Source: Panonychus citri
Lineage: Eukaryota > Arthropoda > Arachnida > Trombidiformes > Tetranychidae
Length of the DNA: 64,000 bases
NCBI RefSeq assembly: GCF_014898815.1
Contig: NW_026515537.1
Coordinates: 147,553 to 211,552, forward strand
Reading direction: 5' to 3'
Below are positions 15,301-27,300 of the stretch, in pieces. The translations under genes and the position numbers were made by a program. The notes under the pieces are model-generated. The model saw nothing but the letters and a program-made list of their open reading frames with translations, searched no databases and was not told where the DNA came from. Each line of letters starts with the position of its first letter. Position 1 is the first letter of the stretch.

Positions 15301-18300
15301 AAATCTTCTTAAAAAATTCCAACCATTAATGAGTTCATGTCAATCTTCATAAAAGGTCATAAATTCAAGGACTTTGAGGCCTCTTCAATACCCAGAGGCT
15401 ATGAATTCCTGATTATAACAAATCTTAAAATTCCAATCAAGATTAATTCAAAGGTAATTATGTTTAGTCTATTCGAGGTCATTCAAATGATTTATAGTTC
15501 CAAGTTTCAGGTTAGAGAGCAAAGTTGACGGGTATAAATAGCGAGAAAATTTTCAAAGATTGATCAGTCTAATTTCATCTTCAGTTTGTGAACTTTAACT
15601 TTGTTCAAGTTTTAATTTCTGTTTTGTTTCTTCTTTTATATTTGATTCAAGGTAATTTTCATGTCTATTTCTTCCAATCATTTTATTCATATTTGTACAA
15701 TTCCCATCGATTCAAATTCTACTCCAAGTTTAGATCAACCTTTAAATTTTGCTGATTTTAATTTTTCAGTCAGTGATTTTTCTGCTATTTATGCCTTACT
15801 TGACCAGAAATCAAGAGAAAAATTGAGTAAATCTGCCGTTTCTTTTGATTCTCAAACAAAATCCATTAAAGTGAACAACCGAAAGTTTTTTGATTCTCTG
15901 GAAGAAGTTAACATTAATCTTGTTGAGGATATTTTCAAACATTTTACCAACAGGACTTACTTACTAAAATGAAAATTGTTTCTCAAACTATCAAAACGGT
16001 ATCCAGAGGTAAGGGAACTCTAGCTCCAACGAAGGATATTCAGTTCAAAAAACCCAAACCCAAAAGGAAACCTAAAAATTGTAATTGTAAATCCTATTTA
16101 CAAACCCTGAAAAAAATTCACTTGAAATTTGAAAATAAAATCATCAACTGTAAGCAATGTAACAAGGCAGTCAATGATCAAAGTATCCTCGGTCATTTTC
16201 AATCCAACAAAATTGAATGCCTTGTTGATTGCAACGAATTTACTGATGTAAAAATTTGGTTCATCAAATGTAATCATCTCAAAATGATAATGAAAAATTG
16301 TAAAAACCATTCAAAGTTTGTTGAATCGATGAAGAGAAAAGTTGCATTGCAAAATATTCTCTTGAATAAAATCTCAAATTAACATTATATTCTTTTTTTG
16401 TCTTTTTTTCTTTCAAGATGAGTAAAAACATTTCACCTGTTATGGAAAACTGGCCATCTCAAATGGTCAACTGTTTGAATCTCTACCAAACTATGAAGCT
16501 TGAGTTACATCGAATGATGACCTGTATCGACTTGACTGATGGCACTTGGTTGAATGCTATTAGAGATGGATTTTTCCGTTTTGGTAATTCAGATTATTTA
16601 CAATGTTTTTGCTGTGGATTACAAGTCCCGATTGATCTCTTACATAAAGATGTTGTAAGTTATCATGCTAGCTTCAGTCCTAAATGTAGTTTTGTTCTCA
16701 AAAGAGAACCAAATCTTATACTTCGGATTGATACTCCTGGTATTCATCGATATGGTGATCCAAAAATTCTTGCTGATAGAGATGCTGAAGTAGCAACTTT
16801 ACAACCAATTTCATCCATCACTCAAGCTGAAGAGGATCAGGTTTTACAAATCTATTCAGAAAAGAAAACATTGAATCCTGAGAAAGTATTCCAGCTCTAT
16901 CAGTTACGAGTTAATAGAGTTTTTTCTTTTAAAAAATGTAGTTTGAGCATCAAGTTCAAAAATTGGTTCGTTGAAAGTGGCTTTTTCTGGACTGGATCAA
17001 ACAGGATTGTTCAATGTGCTTTTTGTCGGTTGGCTGTTGATGGACAACTGAAAAACCATCCAAGTGAAACCCACAGCCTGTTATCTCCAGATTGCCCTTA
17101 TGCTAACGAAGAAAGATTTATTGTAGAGAGGCACCTTTGTTGTGTTTGTTTAGTACAAACTCATCAAATGTTATATTTACCATGTAATCATTTGGCTGTA
17201 TGTGTCTCTTGTGACAATACTCTGAGCAGACTTGGTCAAGAAAATTGTCCAGTCTGTCGAACAAGTATTGATGGTAGAATAAAGGTTATCAAACCTTAAC
17301 TCTGTAAGACTTTGTTCATTCAAATAAAATGATTCAACCACTGAAATTTGTTTTAATTACTCGGAATTGGTTAGAGATTGAAAGTCGGGAAAACTCGTGG
17401 TGATTGGGAATATAATACATACAACTTAGTATAATACTATTGTCTTTATTAAGAAATTGACCTTGATGAGTTTTGATGACTGAGATGATAATGATCTCGA
17501 TGAATAGGGGAAAGATGAATTGAATTAATGATAAAGTCTTAAGTAAAGTTACCTTGGGTATACTCAAAACAAGTTTCTCATCAATCAAGTTGACAGAAAG
17601 AGGGAGTAGTGGGTTGGGCTATGCATCAATCGGAGAGTATAAATATGGAGACTCTTCAACATGAAGTTCATTCTACTCTTCAACTCTGAACCATCAACTT
17701 GAAATGGATTCAACAAATATTCCTGACTCTCCTGCTTCACCTGAACCAACTCAACTTGAACCAACTCAACCTGAACCAACTCAACCTGAACCAACTCAAC
17801 AAGAACCAGTACAACAACCAACAACTCAACCACCGTCTGGAAGAGATAGACCATCAACATCAGGCTTTGAAGATCGGTTTCAACAATTACTCTGTGTTGA
17901 AATTTCTCCAAAACTTTATCTTACTGTTCAGCGAGCTAAATCAACCAATGGAACTACATTTATTGATATCCGTCGACGAATGAACGATTCATCAACGGAT
18001 CAAAGACTCAGATACCAACAAGACAAGGATTGTTTCTTCGTTACAATGAATATGATCTGTTGAAACAAAAATTGGTAAATCCTCAAGATGCTTTCAAACT
18101 GTCTTTGAATCAAGGAAGAGAAATCATTGGAAGGGATCTTGGTAACTTTTTTGAAATCCGACTAAAAGCTGGCCACAAGGAAACACTTATCAAACTGTTA
18201 CCAAACGAGATTACTAAAATGGTTGGTCATTCTTCCTAACCATATTTTTTAATGCAAGAAATTATTTGGGAATAATTTTCTCATTCATTTGATTTTCATT

Positions 18301-21300
18301 TTATTCTTGGGTACTTTGGTTTTTTTTTACTTTTCATTTATATTTTTGATTATTTTCTATTATTTTATCAACAATTATGTAACCATTTATCATTGATTAA
18401 AAAAAAATTTGAGCTCAATTGAACTTGTTTTCTTGTTTCATCCCTTGACCGGTCTTTAAAGTTGTTTGAATCACCTGATTGGTTGAATTAATTTGGGTTG
18501 GCTAAAGGTAAGGGAGACAATTTTCTCCCTCACTGATTATAAAAGATGATGTTTGTTGTATCAAGAGAAACAGTACAATCATGACTTATGTAAGTTGACT
18601 TGTTGATTAACTAAGGTAAATTTACTAATCTTTCTTTTTTTTCAATAGGGATATGATTTTTCAAGCTTTCTTTTCAGGTCAATAGACATACCATTTGCCA
18701 GAGAGGTCTGTTATACTTTTGACATAAAGACTTCGTTGAAATTGAGAAGATGGTTGGACAGTTCGGGTATAATTGAGCCGTATGATTTGGTCTCTTTCAT
18801 GAGTGAGCTGTGGACTGGATTCAATGATCTTGGTATCAGTCATTCGATTACTCAGGAGAAGGTGGAGACAGCGTCTTTTACTATTTCGTATGAGGACTAT
18901 TTCATTTATAAAAAAGAAATTGGTCAAATGTGGGCCAAGAATATATATTGTTTTAAAACCGAAATAATATATTAAACTTTTTTTTTTACTTTACTTTTGA
19001 TTTTTGTCTTTCATTTCGGTTAATAATGGTACTTTTGACAATCGTTGTAGTTTCAATATTGGTACTAATTCTTCTCATTCTGAGAATAGTACTGATTGAC
19101 ATGAATAAGATTCAAAATCTAAAGTTGGCTTGATCATGTGACATCCAGGGTCCATTCACTATATAAGTCAATCCACATTCTCATTGAAACTTCAATCATG
19201 TTCAAGTGTAGCTACTGTGGAGTTTCATTTATGAAATTCAAGTCCATGTTAATTCACAAGGTAGAATGTGAGACTTTGAAATGTGAAAAGTGTAAAATAA
19301 GATTCAAGGACCGAGATACATACATTAACCATGTGATTACCTGTAAGACAATAGTCTCTCCTCGGTGATGTAGCTACCTTTAGGTTACACAAAGTAGCTT
19401 ATAAGGGTGTCCTCAAGATCTTTGTCAAGTTGGGTGAATGGAAGTCATTGGAAAATTTATTCAACATGGAAAGTACAAATATCGTTACTCTTTTCAAGTA
19501 TATACTTGAGAGTATCGGGTCATTTAAAGCTCAAGCTTGTTTACTATTGAAATTTGTGAAACAGAAACCTGACGGAGAGATTGACTCAACTGAACTTTAT
19601 AAAATCACTCAAAGTAAACCGATTTCTCATACTTCTCAGATTGAAAAGTCAATAAATGAATGGGCAACAAACTTGGAGCTTGTCGTTGATCAATTCACCC
19701 AACGTGGAAGTGGTTGGATCCTTTCGAAAGTTAAAATGTTGGAAATTCGGATTGGAAAACTAAAAGAATACAGTGGTGGTTGCTGTAACGTAAAATTACC
19801 TTTAATTTATTTGAAAAAGAGAAGTTTAATTTCTCCACAATGTAAAAGTCATTGCTTCAAATGGGCTGTTCTCATTTCTCTTCATCCACAAACAAATCAT
19901 ACTGGACGAATATCCCAGTATAAAAAATTTGAAAAACTTTACAATTTCAGTGATATTGGACCAATAACACCATTTTCCAAGATAAAAATTTTCGAAAAAC
20001 GCAACAATGTATCGGTTAATGTTTACACATTATCAGGAGGTAAAAATCAAAAAGTAGTTCCCTTGTTAGTCAACAAAGATAGAAAAAAGAATCATGTGAA
20101 TCTCTTTCTTTATAATGATCATTACTTTACAATCATCAATTTAAATGGATTCATGTGGAAAAATAAATCTTGGGAAAGATTTTTCTGTTGTTCTTGTCTA
20201 TCAGGCTTTAAGGAAAAATCAACTTTAACAAAACATGAAGTTTATTGTAATAACAATTCAGCTCAAAGAACAATACTACCTGGTAGTGAAAACGTTCCAA
20301 CAACTTGTGAATTTACACGGTTTGAAAAAACAATATCCTATCCATATGTAATTTATGCAGACTTTGAAGCCTTGGTAATGAAGAGTGAAAATGTATTGGG
20401 AGCTAGTACATTTGAATACCAAAACACGAGGCTTGTTCTTTGGATGGATTGTTGTTGATTGGGAGGAAAAATTTTATTCAAATGTTTCTATCGTGGAGAA
20501 AATGCTGCTGAAAAATTCATCTCTAGCCTCTACAAAGTTTACAGTGCACTAAATGTGAATTTACAATTGAGAATCAAGCCACCCATACTAACACCAGAAG
20601 AAAGAATAGGCTATGAATCAGCTTCAAATTGTCATGTTTGTTTACAGCCTCTTCTCGAAGATAAAGTCTTGGATCATTGTCACTTGACTGGTAAGCTAAG
20701 AGGAGCAGCTCATAATCTCTGTAATTTGAAACTGAGATTACCAAATAGAATTCCTGTCATTTTTCATAACCTGAAAGGTTACGATGCTCATTTAATCATG
20801 AAAGGAATCAAGTCTAATACTGTGAGAAACATTTCAGTTATACCTCAAAACACTGAAAAATATATTGCCTTTTTCATGGATGATTTCATTTTCTTGGACA
20901 GTTTAGCTTTTCTTCTTTCCAGTCTTGATACATTGGCTGGAAATTTACCTGATGAACATAAATCTAAATATTTATCACAAATGTTTGCTGAAAATGATCT
21001 TCCTTTACTTCTATCTAAAGGATGTTTACCTTATGAGTACATGGACTCTTGGGATAAGTTTAATGAGACCAATTTACCTTCCATTGATGCATTTTATTCT
21101 CATCTCTCGTAAAACAATTGATGAATCATACACAAATCTAGAAAATTTGGGACCATTTCAATTGTCAAAATCTGGTGATTTTCATGACATTTACTTGAAA
21201 GTTGATGTTTTACTTTTAGCTTCAATATTTGAAAACTTTAGGTCAACTAGCCTGAAACAATTTGGACTTGATCCATGTCACTATTTCTCGACACCTGGAT

Positions 21301-24300
21301 TGACTTGGGATGCAGCTCTTAAAGTGACAAAACAAAACTTGATTTACTAACCGATATCGATATGATTCTAATGATTGAGAATGGAATCAGAGGTGGAATC
21401 TTGTGCAATGACGAGACATGTAGTTGCCAATAATCTCTCTGAAAACTATGATGAGGAAAACCAAATTCATACATTGCCTTTCTTGACGTTAATAACCTTT
21501 ATGGATATGCTCTAAGTGATTATTTACCAATCAACAATTTCGAATGGGTAGCCCCTGAGTTGTACTCTCAAGTGATTGAATCAATCTTGAAAGGACATGA
21601 TCAAAATATCGGATACATTTGTCAAGTTGATTTAATTTACCCTAAACATCTTCATGATCAACACAATGATTATCCCATGGGCCCTGAGAAACTCACTGTT
21701 GAAACTGAATGGTTGAGTAATTACCAGAAAAGACTCATCATTAAACTTGAGGGTGAAGGACTAAAAAGATGTAAGACTGAAAAGTTGATTCCAAATTTGA
21801 GAGATAAGAAAAACTACGTTGTACATGAAAGAAACTTGAAATTTTGGTTAGAGAAAGGGTTAATCTTGGATAAAGTTCATTCAATATTGAAATTCAATCA
21901 ATCAAAATGGTTGGAACCTTACATTTCAATGTGTACACTCAATCGAAAACAAGCATCTTCATCATTTGAGAAAGATTTCTGGAAATTGATGGTAAATTCA
22001 CTGTATGGTAAAAGTATTGAGGATAAACGAAAACACTCTAAAGTTAAGGTTATTACAAATGGTGAACAAGCTTTGAAATTAATCAGAAAACCAATGTTTG
22101 AACATTTTTATATTCTTGATAATGATTTAGCAATCATTAAGATGCGTAAATTTGAAGTTAAATTGGATAAACCGATTTACCTTGGTTTTACTGTATTGGA
22201 ATTATCAAAGCTTAGAATGTATGAGCTTCACTATGATTACTTTTACCCTCGTTATGGTGATAAATTGAAGTTAGTATACACTGATACTGATAGTTTCATT
22301 TATCATATTCAGACTGATGATTTTTATAATGATCTAAAGTCAATGGGACCAATCATGGACTTTTCCGATTACCCTCAAACTCATTTTCTGTATGATCCAA
22401 TAAACAAAAAGAAACTTGGAGTCTTGAAAGATGAAATGAATGGTCAGGTAATTGACGAAGTTGTTGCCATTAAATCAAAACTTTATGGAATAAAATATGG
22501 ATCAAAGACTAAAAAGACGGCCAAGGGAACTCAAAAAGCAACAGTTCGTGATGAAATTTGTATAGATGATTACAAGACTTGTTTATACGACAGCATTTTA
22601 TTCAGACATGATAATCATAGATTACAATCTAGACACCATCAAATCTCTGGAATTAAAACAAACAAAATATCTCTATCACCATTAGATGACAAGAGATTCA
22701 TTCGTGAAGATGGAATATCAACATATGCTTTTGGACATTATAAAATTGTTTAATAAATTTTGTTTAATATGTAATCGTTAACTTTTGTTTTACATTTAAT
22801 AAGTGGGAAATTTAAATTATTAAAATGTGATTCAAGAAAAAGAATACAATAGTAACCACATTTGATTGATAAATCACCTTGAAATATATTTTTATTATAT
22901 TTAAAAGAGTGATTCTTACAATTTCTTTCCAAGAAAATAGTTATTTCATCAGGTGGGTGAGTACCAAATGAGTCAAAATATTCACCATTTCCATACTCTG
23001 AGACAAATATCGCTGTCCAATGAGAACCTGGTTTCCAACTAGGGTCTAAATTGATTACAATACCAAAGGGTTTCTGAAATAGTTCAAAGGGTAACTTATC
23101 AATTGATAATACACCTTTAAATTGAGGAAATTTATTTAGATAATTTTCAATGTCAACTGTCGACAAAGCCATCAATAATCTGTTGTTATATTTCTTGAAG
23201 CATTTATTTGAATCACACTATCATATATTCCAAATACAATCATGTGTAATCCCTCAGTCAGAGCTTCAGTAAATTGTATATCAATTCGAGCACTTCCCCT
23301 TTTAATCATTGAGAGAGCGCCAGAGTCTGTAGCTAAAGTACCATCATCTGTAAGATCAAATACAAACAATGGGTACTTGTCAGCATAATCAGAGTACTTG
23401 ATATTAATTTTAGGCATTCCAAACTCTTGATTCATAGCCCTGAACATGTTGTAATACTCTCTCATATAAATCTTGTTTTTGAAATCAGGCTTAAAGGCTG
23501 AACTTGGAATCTTGACACCATTAACAACCAATGACATTTCCTTCATGTCTTTATGTTTAAACGAAAATGAGTTTGCCGTAATGTCACCACTGAATGACTT
23601 GTCAGTTACGAATCCAATTATTACCTTTCGTGGTAACTGTCCATTGTAAACATTATCGATACTACTGGCAGCAAATCCGTTCACAAGATGATAAGATTTA
23701 ACTTCATTTCGTTGAAAGTAATATTTAGCCATTGATTTAGCTAGATTTTGTTCAATAGTCATCTGAACAGGCATAAATAACTTTACTCGTCTAATGAATA
23801 ATGATATTTGTTCAAACTTTAATGAAATTGATCTCTGACTTTGAACATGTTAAGCCGAAAGCTGCCGGTGCCAGTTTAAATCGTAAAACAATAGGCACTC
23901 CATCAATCAAAAACTTTTCTTGTTGAAACATTGGTGCATGAATTTGTAGAATGAAATCGAATGAATTTTTAATTCGATTGACTCTTTTATCATCATCATC
24001 AATCAATTGACAAGCATCAACAGGGGATTTATACTTGAAAAACAAATCTTCGATAAATGATTGATAATGAAACAAACTATTACCTGTCGTTACATTCACA
24101 TTTCCGAGATAAACATCAAGTTCTTCGAATAATGATACAGCATAGTTATTCACGGGTGTAATTGTATCTGTAGGTAGTATTGGATCTTTGTACTCAATTT
24201 TAATTTTTCCATGCAAGTAAGAAGCTGATAGATCCGTATAATGTTCAGAAGAAGGTACAACAAATTCAAAAACTTTCGCTTCATCAAGGGATCCTACAGG

Positions 24301-27300
24301 TCGATATTCAACATCATACATTGATTCAACAACAGTTTGTGTAGGTGGTAATTTGAATAAATCAAGCTCAGCAATAGTAGCTGGTGATGATTCATTGTGA
24401 ATAAATTCCATTATTTCTTGTTGAAAATGTCACGAGTTTTTCTTTTTGATTTTCTCTTTGTCTTGTTGACTGGTCTCTTTTTACCTGTTGTTTTCTTTTT
24501 AATTGTTTTCCTTTTATATAACCTTTTTCTTCCTTTACCTTTTTGGATACTCTCAACCTTCTGTTGAAGTTTCGTTAGACCCTTTGACGCTAAATTGGTT
24601 ACACCAGTTTTGATTGCTTGTTGAATTTTTGGATCTTGAGCAACTTTTTTACCGAGTTGTACTCCCTTATCTAAAGCTTCCTGTCCAAGATATTTAATTA
24701 GTGGCATAGCAAGTCTTGATATAAAACTACCAAACCCGTACCCTCGTTGGTAACGTGGTGCTCTAACAACTCTAATATCACCAAATCCAGAACCAGTTTG
24801 ACTTGAGTAATAATGACTAAAGTCACTATCTTTAGGGCAGTAAGCTTTTCGATGCATATCGATGATGGTTGAGGAAACGCTGTTGGTCTTTATACAACTT
24901 TTGTCTTTTTTCTAAAATCTAAACTTAAAAACATTCTTCCACCAGATTCAAATTTTACCTGCTCTCCAGAGTCGTGAGTAGCAAGCACTGATATTTCACC
25001 AATGTGGCTTTTTCGAACAGGGTAATATATTCGATGAGAAAATGTACAATATCCGATATCTTTGTAGATACCACTTGTTAATGGCAGAGCACGTAACACT
25101 GGTGATTGAGTCCCACCTACTATATGATCTTGGATAATATCAGTATATAAATACATTAGAAAAATCTTATCATTTTCCTTGGCTTCAAGGTTGAATGTTT
25201 CATTTCTATCAAGAATAATTTTCGGTTGATCGTACATGAAGTCTGCGTCTGGTACATGGTTTATTCCTAAATATTTTTCACTTCTAGTAAAAATGGAGCA
25301 TAAATGAATCCACAGTGAGCCTCCTTATTTGCAAATTGATTCATTATCCAATACTGTCCTCTACTAGAAGTCGTAGGACCCCACCAGTCAAACTTGGAGT
25401 TTCCATACTCACCATCTTTAGGTAATGTTATGTCTGCCGCTGTGTTATTGTTGTAAATAATTCCAAAATTCAATACATATGGATTTATTTCAAGATTCTG
25501 GTTTTTGACATCAACTCGGGGAGTAAAGGTTTTAGGTTTAAATGCTTCTTGAAAACTTTGATTTATCTTTTCAATCACTTTTTCACGAGGTTCCGATACA
25601 AAAAAACGAACTGTCTGTTCAGGAAGAGAATCGTTCCATTCGGTATCCTGAAATAGTTCATTCTTATCAATGAGCTTGAAAAAACGTGCATACTTTATTT
25701 TATATTTTATCTCAGCTTCTCCAACAAACTTGAGTGGAAAATAAACTTCTGTTAATCCAACTTCCCAATCTCCATTCAACTCTAAAGGAGGGTCAATTCG
25801 ATTTTGAAAAGCTGAGATTGTATTGTCAGGGTATAAGTTCATTGATCCATTTGAAACGAGATCGATTGTGAATGAGTCTCTATCCATTCTTACTTTCGTC
25901 CCAGATCCAGGTATCAAACTTTTTTGGCCATCCTTCCCATCGTATCAAGTGCTTATATAATCTTTTCCTTCGATCATAAACACGATCAAGTACTTTGGCC
26001 ACTCTATACTCTGAATTAGGGTCGTATTTAACCTTTTGGACTTCTTCCGGATAGAAAATTGATGTAATGTTTTCATCCATCAAGTCTTTCAGCTTGTAAA
26101 CAGTATGACCAGGTGTCTCTTTAACTCTTGAGACTTTAAACACCTCATCAGTCCATTGTTGACTAGCACTTTTGTCACCAGTCAAAGGGTTTAGAGGAAT
26201 TTTCACATGATCATCTACTTTAATTGTTCTCTTCTTTTTAGGTCTTGATTTAATTGATTTTTGAATTGTTTGTACAATTTCCTGTTGATTGTCTCTGGTA
26301 ACCAGTCTTGGACTGTTTTAATTGTTCTATGAAATGAGTTGTTGTAATTGTCAACAATCTTTGTAGGTCATCAATGTACCTATTTGATCTCTTGTGATAA
26401 ATATATCTGTATATTCTAGCTCTTAAAGTTCTTATAAATCTTTCAGCTAATGCACATTTTACCGAATTGTCTGTTGTTGTGAAATAATGAACTCCAACAC
26501 TTGAACAAAAGTCTTGAAACCTTTTGTTTTTAAACTCTTTACCTTGATCAGTCTGTAACTTTTCTGGTTTTCTTCCATTATCAAATAGTTTTCTAAAAGC
26601 ACCTGTAATTGTTGATGATGATTTGTCTTTAACAGATTCAACCCAGGCAAATCTACTCAATACATCGATTACTACTAATAGATACCGGTTATTGTCATTA
26701 TCTTTAGCCCAATATGACATATCCATCAAGTCGGCTTGCCATTGTTCATCAAGCTTATCAACTAATACAGGTAAACGTAAAAAGTTCTTTTTTCTCGATC
26801 GGAAATTTGTATATGTCTCTTGGCCCTGTAACCATTCCTTGACAAAATTTACATCAATACTTGGATCAATGTTCTTGACAGCATCATGTAATCGATTAAC
26901 ACCACCAAAACTTCCAGTGTTGTTGATGTCATAATAAACACTCTTTAAAAGTTCTTGACGCTTGTCCATTTTATAAGTGGGAGTGTTTTTTGTTTATTTC
27001 TCTTTTTCAATGGTCTCTTTTCAAACTCTTTAATGGCTTCTTTGAACGTCTTTTTAAATTCTTCTAAAGGTGGAGCCTCAATCGGTTTTTCAACAACTTC
27101 TTGAACTTCTTTTATATTGTTTTTAAGTAATTGATATTCTTTTTCTGGAATTAACACCATCTTTGATATTGTGTTCATTACATGAACTTATTTATCAACT
27201 TTTCACCAAAATATGAAAGAGCTGGTAACAATAGTGCTGGAAGAAAAGCTCCACCTGTCTGATAAACAACTTCTTTACGCTTCTTTAATGGTACTCCTGA

